DNA of 64,000 bases, from the NCBI GenBank assembly GCA_018806985.1, contig JADANN010000458.1, positions 1,488,001 through 1,552,000 of the forward strand, read 5' to 3'. Below are positions 9,500-51,831 of this stretch, one piece after another. Numbering within the stretch: position 1 is the first letter of the stretch; every line of letters starts with the position of its first letter. The position numbers and the translations under genes were made by a program. The notes under the pieces were generated by a model. It was not told where the DNA came from. It ran no database searches and saw only the letters and a program-made list of their open reading frames with translations. This DNA comes from Angiostrongylus vasorum (Eukaryota; Nematoda; Chromadorea; Rhabditida; Metastrongylidae).

Positions 9500-10952
9500 C
9501 CGTTGGGAGGTAACTAGTTCATTAGTTGCAGCAAAGCCCGTTACAGCTCACACATCTTTGCCATTAAGGTGCAATTTTACTTATCGTCAAACAAATTGGA
9601 AAATATTTCGTTTAGAAGAATCAGATCAATGATTTGCCAACCACGAACGCAAGCTGAGATCATTCAGTAACTCTTTAATTCATAAACGAGTGATGCAGGT
9701 GATAGGCAATACGGGTGCAGTAACAAAATTGCGACTGCAGGAAACACATTTATGTTTAAGCGACTTTCACCATCTGTGAAAATTGTGGGAATACCATAGA
9801 TTCGCTAGTGTCGATGATTGAGCCGTTGTTAATGTTGACTGTTATCATCCAAGTGAACAAATTCATCACTTCCTTCCTTGTTATGATTTATGCAGGACCA
9901 GTCTTGTCAGCACCCTTTCATAGGCCTTTGGTCGTTATTTCCAGAAAATGACGCTGTCACTTCGATGGTCTGAAGTCAGTAAACCCTAAAGATTAGTGCA
10001 AAATCTACGCTTTACTACGATGTAAAATGGGGTAAGAAAATCGTCAAAACTTTCCCCAAAAAAGAAAGAACGAAACGAAAATTTTTTTGGTGATAGAAGG
10101 ATGAAGCGTAGCAGATAGCAGATGAAGCAACACGTTCGGCTTTGATCTATCTCGATCCGTACGGTCTCATCAGGCATTGCAGAGGTCTGACGTATCCAGT
10201 CGGTATTTATATCCTGCCAGACATGTCCGCTACCAATTTGCGCTCCACCCAGGACAGGAGAAAGGTTTGATTTTCACTGGGTACGTAATGGAATCGTCGT
10301 AATTTCCCCTAAATACTTACTTTCCTTCATTTCATCGTGTCTAAAGTAAAAGTTTCTGACTGGTTCATGGAAAAAAAGGAAATAGATGATGCTTCTATAC
10401 ATATATTAACCAATCTTTAAGCGCTTGATTTTCGAGAGGAAGTGAAGTGCTTCGTTGTATGAATAGTCTGTCGGGTTTGAGAAGATTGAGAAGAAAGGTT
10501 TTTATCTGTACGCCTCAACGTGTTGTTACACTCTTTTAACATTACTTTGCAGAACAAAGGTAATCGTTACGCGCTTTTCCTAACTGAAGATACATCAAAT
10601 GTCTGTCTACTGCGAAGTGATGGGATGGGAAGAATCGCACAAGTACTATCGAAATCGATGCCAAAATTGGCCATACAGAATTCATAACAATGATGAAGGT
10701 AGTGATGAGTTTGTTTACATGCTCAGTCACACTAGTGAACCAAATCCACCATTTTTGTAGCCGATGGAGGCACTTCAGCAAACGTAGATCTCCGGCATTC
10801 ATGACTTCGTGACTGACGATAGGTCGGTCTCAACCAGCCTCTCGAATTGATTTTATGTTGATGGAAATTTGGGTTGAAAAACCGTTTCAGTGCTTTCCCT
10901 ACTTCGCACAGAGCGTTGTCGTCAGCTGTTGGACGGAATTCATTTAGCTTTA
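9500..10952. other. no gene recognised
   Basis: AT-rich sequence with short chance open frames only. I see no repeat or conserved motif in it. Confidence 0.4.
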
Positions 10953-11170
10953 ATGATGCTGAGATATTTGCAAAACTCCCGACTGCGGGTGCCTATGGTA
11001 GGGAACGAACGCGCTATTAGCCTTTCCAGGAGCTAACGCGTTCACCACCACACCATGCGGGTCTTTCGTTTCGCCTGTCTTTCAGCTACTTCTATCGATC
11101 AGTGCCACCAACCATATATTTTGCAACATACCTTGCCATTAAAAAAAGGACTAGGCAGTAAATAGCAAGT
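10953..11170 (-). repeat. SINE-B copy with oppositely oriented tail
   Basis: The body (10,953-11,105) reads on minus: GAGAGACAGGCGAAACG-like leader, the A-box-like GTGTGGTGGTGAACGCG, and GGAGTTTTGCAAATATCTCA. The tail module that normally follows the body in the same direction (CATACCTTGCCATTAA, then GGCAGTAAATAG) is here at 11,128-11,165 on plus, inverted relative to the body. Confidence 0.65.
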
Positions 11171-11334
11171 TAGAATTGGAATTTACTTATTTTTTTCACA
11201 TATCAAGGAATGGATGCATCTTATTGTGCAAAAAGGGTGCAGAACTTAACTCAATAACGACAATCTCTTTGCCTTCCATTCAGAACAGTACACACTTATT
11301 TCTTGAATCCCCTTGACTTTTCATTGTGGTTGAC

Positions 11335-12260
11335 GAGGTTGGTACTGCAGCACTCATAACTAGCAAGCAATAGTTGACGTCTCGGCGGTTTCGCCTTTAT
11401 CAGTTCTTCGAAAGGTCAAATTGACATGTAAACTAAGCCAAACGATTTCATAACCTTAGCAGATGAGGCTTAACACGTAAATTTACATTCGCATAATAAA
11501 CATCCTCTTTTGAACACTCACTATTTTTATCCATTGTAAGTATGCCAGTTGTTTGGTGGAGACCAGCCGCACAGATTCTTAGATGGGTAAGAAATGTCTC
11601 TGACTCAGTTAAGAGGATTAGTCAGAGGAATGGAGCTACGTCACCCGTAATCACAAGACACTCTTCCTTGCGGTTCATTTCTGGATTTTTAGGAACTAAT
11701 CTAAAACGCTTTAAGGGCTTTAGGCGTTGTTGTTTTAGGTTCTTGTGCAAGAATATTGACTTTTAGTTCAAAAATTTCTCCGTTATGTTTCTGGGTCCTA
11801 TGCGCGCCAAGTAGAATGTTTGGTTTCAATTTGGATTTACCGACTAGGTGTTCTTTTAAAAGGAAGCAGAGTGGTCTACCCATTTCGCCAACGCATTCGT
11901 CCCCGTACGGTCTACATGAGATTAGGTGAACTGTACCCGAGCTCATGCAATCAACGTCTTTATCGTTAGAACACATTTTGCCATTTAGCGTTGTACGTAG
12001 ACGGTCGTAAAGGTGGCTGCGAACTAGCTGGTGTCGTAGAGTCGTAGAGTGCCCGTTGGCATTTCTTGAAATTTACCGAATTCTCTAGACTTGCCCCTCT
12101 TATACAACGTCTTATAGCTGCACTTATTTCATTGGAAATAAAGGGGAGATAAACAGGGCCTCATCCTTACTAGAATTATCAATTGAAGTGAGGTTTTTCT
12201 TCTGCCTCTACATCGATAGGCTGCGGTTTCCTAACCGTTGGAAATAGTTCCGTTATGTAT
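11335..12260 (-). mobile_element. Penelope-like element remnant C (PLE-C)
   Basis: On minus, an open frame at 11,701-11,976 carries a GIY-YIG-type block: VHLISCRPYGDECVGEMGRP, then KEHLVGKSKLKPN and HNGEIFELKVNILAQE. It matches the PLE-B nuclease, with the conserved YIGE changed to CVGE, so the domain is probably inactive. The linker and RT traces lie at 12,000-12,250. The terminal repeat at 11,335-11,440 carries a CTGATAA, GGCG/CGCC hairpin, GAGACGTC version of the hammerhead-like core. The RT catalytic part is missing. Confidence 0.7.
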
Positions 12261-14084
12261 GAGCTGTGTCGGCGAGAAACTTGGACCCAGTTCAAATAGT
12301 GAGTATACACAAAAAATACTTGGAACGAAGTAAAAAGAAAAGTAGAATGTAGAGTGAGACCTGGGCTTCAGAGAGTTTCATAGCATGAAAACGAAAGCGT
12401 AATTTCTTTTATCTAAACAATTTCGTGGATTATTAATAGAAATAGTGAATTTGATTAGTGCAAATATAACATCATCTGCGGTTACTTAAAGGGAAATCTC
12501 GGAATATAAGTAGGTGGTTATCAGCTCTCAACCTCTACCGAAATCTAAGATAAGTACGGGAGATGCTCCAGAACTCAAAAAAAGACTCGGATAGCAAACG
12601 GCCACGTAGAAGCGTGGAACAAAATGTCAATATTGGGATAGTTTTTAACACCTAATATCACCTTCGTTAAGTGATCATCATATGTTCCTGGACTATGGAA
12701 CTGCATAGATTTCGGCATTTTTTTTTCGTCCAATTGCAAGAGAGAGTTAAGACTTTTGTCGAATCGAATTCATATATTTAGATGGAAACCACCTGGTTTA
12801 CCTTGGAAATGAACCAGCTTCCAGGTTCATAAAATCATTGTGAACTTTGAAGGAATTCAGCATTAAAGACCTTAGAAGATTAGGAACGCCCTTTTTTATA
12901 GAAGACAAAAGAAGGAAGAGAGAGAGAAAGAAAAAGTGGGGAACGCTGATTCATTCGCATGTCAACAGCCGACGTATTGATACAGTACCCCATTACGCTC
13001 TAGTACTTACCTTTGCGAGTGGTTTTGAAATCTGGAGACTGAGAAATTCGTCCCTACGATCGCGATTCGCTGTTCTGCTTTCGGAATGTGCATATCTATT
13101 ATTCAGTGGACGACATTTGACTGGCGGCCGGATTTATGGCCGAGTCATAAGAGGAGAGCGGCAGAAGATAGCGCGCCACTGATATGTCGAAATGATCGAG
13201 TGCTTCCGATTCTGACTCAAGCTCGTGTTTCGAAATTCCATTCTGAATTGAATTCGCTTTCTTCACTCCATGAAAGAGCTGAGAAAACCAGCTACCTAAT
13301 AAAAATAACAACTGAACGGACCAAATAAACAAGTGCTGCCTGGTCATGACAAATTGGAAAAGTGTCATTAAAAGAACGCTACAAAGTTATAGTCTTGAAA
13401 TTCTATCGAGAACCCAAAATGGCGATGTCTGTCAGTTATAAAGAAGTCGGATTACAAGCGGTTAGCGATCAAAGCAATAGTGGTTATGTGGTTGAAAAAT
13501 AATAAAAAATCTGGAACGTTGGTAAAACTGAATACTTGAAGAGAACCACTTGCTTAACCAGTCGGACGTTAGCTCGTCCTGCACTATCTGACTTAATCTC
13601 CTTCAAAAATACTGCAATGAAACCACGACTTTTTTTCAGAATTCTATACATTAATTTGTAAAGAAGACTTTACGGAACACTACAACTACAATGGAGAAAG
13701 AGTGCGTGTAATAACTGCTTAAGGAGTGCTCGTAGTAGAAGAGCACGAATAAAAAATATCCTGCTGTGAAAAAAATAGCCCTTTTTTTGGCCCGTGTGAC
13801 ATTGCACTATTTGGAGTCGTTTTCACTAGTTTTACCTGTGGCTTAATTCAATAAGAAATCACTGCCATACATAGCATAAGAGGTACATGTCCACCGCACG
13901 CCAACCGTGATGTCCAGAGTTAGTAGATTTATCAGATTCGTCTCCTAACAACAAATCACTCTCTTATTAATTGGCCGGTGCCAATTTTTCTTGTAAAAAC
14001 TGGTTCTACACTCCTCATTACAAGTGATACACAAATGTTAGCATGCATTCTTTCATTGGTAGGCTAACACGGGGTTGATAAAGA
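12261..14084. other. no gene recognised
   Basis: An open stretch at 12,847-13,182 (plus, 111 codons) has a basic run (DKRRKRERKKKWG) but no family features, and an opposite-strand frame overlaps it. I leave it uncalled. Confidence 0.35.
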
Positions 14085-14135
14085 TGTTCATTCCGCTAAC
14101 GTTTCGACGTCTTCGTCTTCCTCAGAACGATTGAA
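14085..14135 (-). repeat. hammerhead-like PLE end remnant
   Basis: On minus it reads CTGAGGA, a perfect GACG/CGTC four-pair stem with loop AAGA, then GAAACGTTAGCGG. CUGANGA and GAAA are both intact, giving the best stem II in the window. No clear stem III with a cleavage triplet follows, and no RT lies nearby. Confidence 0.4.
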
Positions 14136-14478
14136 CGTTATTAAAAAAAGACTACCTGTTGACTAGGCATGCTGAGGTTAGCGGAAAGTAGGTTTTTAAA
14201 ACAAATGTCAGATATGAGAGAACTTATCAGAACGGCTAACACCTCCCGCACTCGGAAAGCCTAGAATATCTTTTTTTAGATCTACAAAATTTTTTTGCTA
14301 ACGACAGAAACTGTGTTAGATTTCGACCTTTCGGAATGCTTTTCATAGAATAAAATATCCTCATTCGTGCGACTGACGTTCATATTGCTGTTCATTGAAA
14401 CTAAATTCATACTAAAGACTTCCTCTTCCTGATAGGTCGACATTCGTAAATCTACTGCTTTAGCATAGTTATCGACCA

Positions 14479-15419
14479 TTGGCAGCTTCATTCATGTTGG
14501 CTACTATTACATGGGTTGCGTCTTTTCACAAACAAGTGACCCTATGCATCGATATCAATGCACATTGCCTGCAATTGTTCATTTTGCCGCAAGAAATTTT
14601 CGTGCCATATTTTTCGCGCCATACTTTTCGCATGGTAGCCTATCTATTAGAAATGTTGTGCCTGATGTGATTCGTGAAAAGCTGCTCCCTAGATTTAATA
14701 ATGTACAAAAAACTTTTCACGGACGAGTTTTTCCAATGCACGTCGTGCCGTGAGCGGCGAAAGACTAGTGGATGTGTCACAATATAAAACTGAGTGTGGT
14801 AGCATGTGTCCTAACAAACAAATATCAGAACATCATCAATCAAAAAGTGGACGAACAACTTTTTTGTCAGAGGCTGTGCAAGGGATTTATAAGGTAGCTC
14901 AATATCTCTACAGGCCTATTGTGATTATTCATGAGGGTCTTCCTCGGCGACCACAGTTAATTGCTTGCATGGTATTCTGTTCGGCCACTGTCCGCCAGTA
15001 GTTATTCGCTCATAACGACAACGATCGCGGACCCCTGGTCGTCAACTCGGAGCCGATGTATGTCACCCAGCGTGCTTTCTTATGTCCAGATGTCCACCGT
15101 TTTTTTGTTTACGGTAATTCGAGCTGTGTGCACATGCGACGCTACATCGCGTAATCCTCGCACCCAACTCGTATTGTCGTCGGCGGTCGCGACTAATTGC
15201 ACTAATTACTGGAATCGGAAGGTTAATTCACTTAGTCGTCGACGGACGATCATCGAGATGATTGCTGAAAACCACCACGAAGGCAGGCTTCTTCGTCGTC
15301 GATATCTCAACAGCAAGAAAAGAAATCCTGTCAAAATGACCAATAATGAACTTTACTTAGTTCAAACTTGGCTTAGGAAAGTATTTCCACCCTTCTTCGT
15401 TGTCCAGCTGTACAGTTGA
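14479..15419 (+). other. cluster of open frames, possible decayed gene or exon set
   Basis: Three consecutive plus-strand frames (14,511-14,753; 14,750-15,001; 14,961-15,419) overlap end to end and read as protein-like. The first has IVHFAARNFRAIFFAPYFSH and DVIREKLLPRFNN. The second has SMCPNKQISEHH and VAQYLYRPIVIIHEGLP. The third, 152 codons, has a basic C-terminal part (RRRTIIEMIAENHHEGRLLR). The chain suggests either one coding region broken by frameshifts or exons with very short gaps. I do not recognise the family, and no transposase or protease motif is evident. Confidence 0.35.
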
Positions 15420-17197
15420 TGATCGGTGGTTGCGGTACGAATTCCGCTTCGGCCTCATATCAAGTTCCATCAAAGAACCGATGGTTTTTGTTTGCTGAAA
15501 AGGTGCAAGATAATTTCGTTCACTTGCATATGGAAAAGAAAACCGAATACCTTGTTCTTCTTATTAAGTGTCATTTATACAGCAACCATTAATCTAGTTC
15601 GCTCGTTATGAGTTGAATTCCCAACTCAGCTGCGGTGTTCCGAAATTTCTTATTTTTTAAGCTTAGTGGTGGCTTCTCTTCCTGAACGATTGTGAGTACA
15701 TCTTTTCAAGCTAAAGTCTTTAAGTAATATCGTCTTTGCCGACAGCATATCCTCTTCCTCTTCTTCAAGACTTTCATCTCCATCAAAGGACTTTTGAGCT
15801 AGCGCTATAACCTTCAATCGTCCAGTGTCCCACTACAACATTGATATGACAAAGCTTTAGGTCCAAGTAAAATTGGATTGAATAGAAAATATTTGGATTT
15901 TACTTCGCCCGAATTTTTATTTTATCGGCTCAAATTGATGACATCTTAATGAAAACTCTAATCTATCGGAGCAGGAGAATGCTCTCCAATGCGATCCATT
16001 TTGTCCATCATCCATTTTGCAGGCAAAATGGAAACAAAAAAAGCTTCGCTGTGGGCAGTCGCCAAAAAATAACTAGATAAAAAGAAAGAAAATGAAGCAA
16101 AGTCATTTTTTAAGTTACGAAGAGTGTAATTCTTCTCCTAAAAAAGTTGATGTGAACTTGCTGCCATGGATTAGGAGGTCTAATGGTTTATTAGGTGGCG
16201 CTGTTCTTCACAACTGTGCAAAACGTATTGTTCGAATTAAGCGAAAATATAATGGAATATTGTGGCTGCTCTCCAAGCGTTCGTCTTGTGAAGGGAATTA
16301 ATTCTGAATACCCTCGGGCATCCTTAAGCATTTCATTGCCGAATTTCCGGCGAACTAATCACCGCGACAATCAAAGTCCCGCCGGAGTACTGGAACTGCA
16401 CGCTTAGCATCATATGTTTGATAAATTGCGATGGAATTTCATGGTAATGGAAGACTTTATCAAGTCAGTCAGGCCAACGGCAATTCCCTCAACGGCATTT
16501 AACAAGGCTTGTGTTCTCTCGTTGGAAGATTGATGGAGACTCTAAATGATTCCCTACGAAGAAGCAGAACAAAGCTAAGTCATAAAATATCCGTAGAAAT
16601 GGCAGTTCTTTAAACAATTCTCCAGTAAGAGTCATGGTGAAGACATACTGGTTTCAAGAGACCTTTGTTTTGGTCAAATGTCAAATGGTTTTTTTGTCAC
16701 AAAGGTAGGATAGAGCATGTAAGTCCTTAGAATAAATTTATGCATACCATTTCCCTTGTTTGTTTCATTGCGGATATTAGGAGAAGATTTACCGTTTCAT
16801 TAGTAGTGAAAAGTGCAGACTAATCGGTGAATAACTCAATAACAGAATGAAAAGATCGGAATTTGTCTTATATATGTCAATCCCCTCTACATTTGGTCTC
16901 GAAGTCCACGTACTACCGTATACAATCGAATCCTGCAGCATGGATGGTCAACGCTGGTGCTAACTACAAAGTTTGTAGGTTACCATGATTTTTTGAGAAT
17001 AAATAGCTGTGTAACTGTCGCTGTCGAAGTATTATAAATAAGAAACGTGATCAGACGTATCCAAAGCTTCATCTTCTACTTTTTATCACCAAAGGCAGCC
17101 CAATTTTTTTGCCTTTTTGAAGCTCATAGGGTTCGAACTTTTTCTCTGCTCAAACACTACTCTACTAGGTTACTCTTTCTCTTAACCAGAAAGCTTC
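15420..17197. other. no gene recognised
   Basis: Short open frames at 16,092-16,407 (plus) overlap each other in different frames and show no family motif. Confidence 0.35.
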
Positions 17198-17635
17198 ATG
17201 AATGTGCCAGAAAAAAGAAATAAGAAGGCTTTGTTCAAGGAAGAGTCGCAGCTGTCTTTTCTTAGGGAATTGAAACACATCTTTTCGATACCGCTGTCGA
17301 TGATGCGGCACTTGTTAAAGGACAACGTTGTTTACACAAATGGCTTGCCTTCACTTAACATGCTGTATACACTTATATTCGTGCATGGCAAACCAACAGA
17401 CCTTAGTTTAGCAAAGTTTATACTGATCTATGATCCAGAGCTTCCGTTCGTCTTTCTTACGAATCACTTAATGTTACGACGTCGGAGGCTCGTTGACGTA
17501 GGGTACTCGGAAATCCGAACAGAAGTACTTGAGCCGCGTGATTTGCATGATTTTCGCGTAGACTTCAATAGAATTTGTAAAAAATTGAGGCAACACTCTG
17601 GGACACTCTCATTTGCTCTTCTGAAGAGACGATGA
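17198..17635 (+). CDS. orphan open frame, 145 codons, unknown
   Basis: It is uninterrupted for 145 codons, long for chance in this AT-rich DNA. It is basic at both ends (NVPEKRNKKALF at the start, LLKRR at the stop) and hydrophobic in the middle (LPSLNMLYTLIFVHGK, then FILIYDPELPFVFLTNH). A pyrimidine-rich AACCAG just before the first ATG (about 17,182-17,190) could be a splice acceptor, so this could be a terminal exon that begins upstream of the ATG. I recognise no catalytic motif, signal peptide or transmembrane helix pattern. It lies on the strand opposite unc-5, 3.6 kb beyond its stop. It could be a host gene's last exon or part of an unrecognised mobile element. Confidence 0.4.
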   Translation: MNVPEKRNKKALFKEESQLSFLRELKHIFSIPLSMMRHLLKDNVVYTNGLPSLNMLYTLIFVHGKPTDLSLAKFILIYDPELPFVFLTNHLMLRRRRLVDVGYSEIRTEVLEPRDLHDFRVDFNRICKKLRQHSGTLSFALLKRR

Positions 17636-17639
17636 ACTT

Positions 17640-20600
17640 TAATTCCACCACAAATGCTCAAAAACTATTATTCATGAAAAACAAGGCATGAAAGGGGGGT
17701 TAAGATCACATGTAGCCGGCGCAGAATTACAGCATAACTGAATAGTCATCATCCGATGTTTTGTTCAAAACTACAGTGTTTCTAGAATATTCTTATCTGA
17801 CGCCTATATTTTTTTCTATTCTGTCTTCTATCCATTCTTCCTGGTTTTCTTCCTTTTATTAATACGCTACTTCACGAATCCTGATCGACCTATCTAAATG
17901 AGCCGTCTCTCACACCTACTGTGCGGATCACAACACTTCTTGCATGCATTTACCCCATCTCCTCGCACCAATAATCAAAACAGTACCGTCGTGCTAGTTT
18001 CATATATTCTAGTCGATACTGTGCAAGAGCCAAATTAGCGTATTGATGAGAAAACGCAGTAGGCCATCAGAAGTTCGATGACGGTTCTTACGAGGGCAGC
18101 AACAGTTCAATCATACACTGACATGAAAAGCTTGAGTGCACCACTTTAGAAGTGCCAGGCGGTGAAGTGACATAACCATTATTCTCAGGATGAAATCAGT
18201 ATAAGTGAGCGCCGCTGTCAACGAAGAAGTAAATGGAGGTAGTGGATCCTTGGCGTAAGATCTTTTTGCTCCTCCTATGATAAGCTGTTCATGCAAAAGA
18301 CTAAACCAAGTAGATTTAGAGAATAAGGCTAAGACAGCTGAACGCTGGTAGGTTAATTTAAACGTTTCCGGAAAAAAGATATCTTTTGGCTTCTTCTTGA
18401 TTCATGCTTTACTATGACTGATGCAATGAGAAAGTAGTATTCCTAATTCATGTTTTTTACAATGATATCTTTACGAATATCGTATAATGAAACAGACATA
18501 TCCTAGCTTATTATGGTCCTGGTATTCCCTGAGATATAATGTTAGCTTCGCTTTCTGCTATAACAAAAAGGGAACTTTGGGGTTCCCTAGAACTTTGGAC
18601 ATGAGAGACATCTCCCAGGCTTGCGGTTGTGGTTAATTCCACTTTAATGCTCTGCACAGGAAGCATTCTCACGTTTGCCAGCTTCTCATTCTATTCGCTT
18701 CATTCTAATGCATTACCAACATGCACTCCCACAGATGCTCACCTGGTACCAGTACTGGTGCCAAAGTCATTGATGACGATCATATGAAAACTGCGACTAT
18801 CCTGTACAACCTTTTAAAGTATACATAAATCTCTTCAATCTTATCTTAGTCTTACCTTCAAAAATATGATGTGGTTGACCTAGCCTATCAACCGTTAACA
18901 GTCGACAAGTTTTCAAGCGCTAACGTTCAATCCATATGGCAACTTATTCATGGAGACGGATACTCATGCCCAAGCTCGTATGCACGAGATACCCAACTTG
19001 TCAATTTCTTTAATAACCCATATCTAAGAAACAGTTCTTTATCACAGTCACAAAGAACATTTTGTAGATGTCCTTCTCTAGCTAACCATATAACATCGCA
19101 CTTGCCCTTTCTAATTCCCGCAGTGTTCTCAATGGAAGTCTGCAAGTCTATGCTTGCGTTCCAAGTATATTTCCTGTAGTCGCTTGAAAATTTGAAGACG
19201 TATTTGAAAATTTGAGGATGTATAATGACAATGGTGTCTTAGGGACCTCTTCGTGCTCGAACCGCTAAGTACAGGAGCAGGTCTAGTACATTTATTGTTT
19301 TTGCTTAGAAATACACATCTGTGATTTGTTAGGTTCTCCAACGAATTTTTTTTCGGAGACTGCAGAGGAACTAAGCCGCCTTTTACTTATCCGCTGCACT
19401 TGGCCGTAGAATATTGGTCGAACTGACGTCCACATTACATACCCGCTCTTCAGGATCCTCAAGCACATAAGCTTTGAAGCTACTGAGCTTCATCATATTT
19501 ATTTAAAGAAAGGTCATCCGTTAAATACACTTCATGTCATGGCAAGCACTAAATCTTTTTTTGATTCGCCTTTAACCCAATCTACCACCTCAGTATGCGC
19601 GACTTAGCCTCCCAAACTAATTGGCCAGAGATATCTCACATGGTTTTAAGCCGGAATATTATTGTGAGACAAATGCCTGTGTGAACTGTCATTGAGAATC
19701 CACTCTCACAGAAGCATCGCGAGAAATCATTACAATGAAATTATAAAATGGTCTATTCCAGGCAAATGTCACGGTGAGTGGTGGTCTAGCCGGAAATGTT
19801 AGAGTGTATGAGGCTGAACAGTCACTGCAGGGAACAGAGCGTAGTGAATCTGCCTGATAACAAGGTGTTCAGGTTGAAAACGCGGCGCTTAACCTTGTAC
19901 CGGTGAAAGAGTACATGCATAAAGGACTATATAGATAGCTTTAATAGTCAGGATGAGTTTTTTAGATTATCCACAGCCGTTCCCTATGTTGTCGTGATGC
20001 GCGCGGTGATGAAACCGAAATGGCAGCGGACTGCCCCCGGGTGTCGTCCCCGACTGCGCAACCTCACCAATCACTCTCGTCGGCTTCTTTTCGACTTCTT
20101 TGAATTTAATTACTGACAATAAATTAGTACTAATTATTTGTAGCGTCGCTCATGGACATCGGAAACGCGAACCATTTTCCTGGCTTGCCAATTCACCTGT
20201 ATCGATACCAACGTTTGCAATCATTAAGGTTCATCCTCATTGTTCTCGATTCTTATAGAATAAGAACGAAGTCTGAAAGCACGAGGTGAAAAAGGCGGTC
20301 TCATATAAACTTTCTGGGATGGTTTAGATGCTATGTTGAAGAAAGAAGTAGAACGACATAAGGAAGTAGGACACAATGAAAAAAACCTTGGTTTCCATAG
20401 CACTTTCTTCTTGGAAAGGACGGGGAAGCCACAGAGAAACTCTCCTGAAGTATGGGTATACTCTGCAGATGCTCTTGCCACTACACTTTGATTCAGATGT
20501 CCATACTTGGCCATTGAGATAGGTTGAAACCAGTTCGTTTAGAGGGAGACCCACCTACTCAAGCCAACTTATCAACCATCCACCACAAGTAGCAATCAAT
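17640..20600. other. no gene recognised
   Basis: Open frames here are all about 100 codons or shorter and overlap on both strands. A slightly GC-richer patch at 19,970-20,100 has no frame worth calling. Confidence 0.35.
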
Positions 20601-20601
20601 A

Positions 20602-20607
20602 TTTATT
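20602..20607 (-). terminator. possible unc-5 polyadenylation signal (AATAAA)
   Basis: It is AATAAA on minus about 630 bp below the unc-5 stop codon. No AATAAA was noticed nearer. The distance is long, so a variant signal closer to the stop could be the real one. Confidence 0.2.
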
Positions 20608-21240
20608 GTTCACCCTCTGCACTAATCATTATGACTATGTAGAGCTGATAAAAAGCTGATAACATAAATGGTAATCACACTGGCCACCGATAGAAACGTT
20701 CTGTACAAGAAAGGAGCGCGTTTGAAGGCGTGACATGAAAACGCAACTCAAAAGGTCGATAGCGTGATTGAATGTCAATAAATATGTGTTGAAAGAAATG
20801 GTTTGTTGCGTTTCCACTGACCCGCTTAGAAGCACATACCTTTGCCACATCTACGCCACATGCAAAACCAATGACTGCCGCTCGTGAAAATCAATGAATC
20901 AACGAAAATCGCGGTGAGCATTTGCACGGATTACTTAACTGTACATTGGCAACGTTTTTTCATCACAAAATAGAACGGTTCTATTAAATGGAAACTCAGT
21001 AAGGCAACTCGTCGTGAGGAGAGAATGAAGAAGACAAGGCAAAGCTGGCGTGCGACGGCGACAATGAGCGATAATTATCGATTTTGTGGCGTGTGTTCGT
21101 CGCGCCTGTGACTGTTGTCCAAGTATAAATGCATGTACCGGTTTTGTTGACCAATGGCCTGAGTAAATGCGCGAGAAACACTAATTATTAGGCAGTGCTT
21201 GTAAAACTGACTATGAACAATATGACAAACAGAACTACAC

Positions 21241-51831
<30,591 letters not shown>

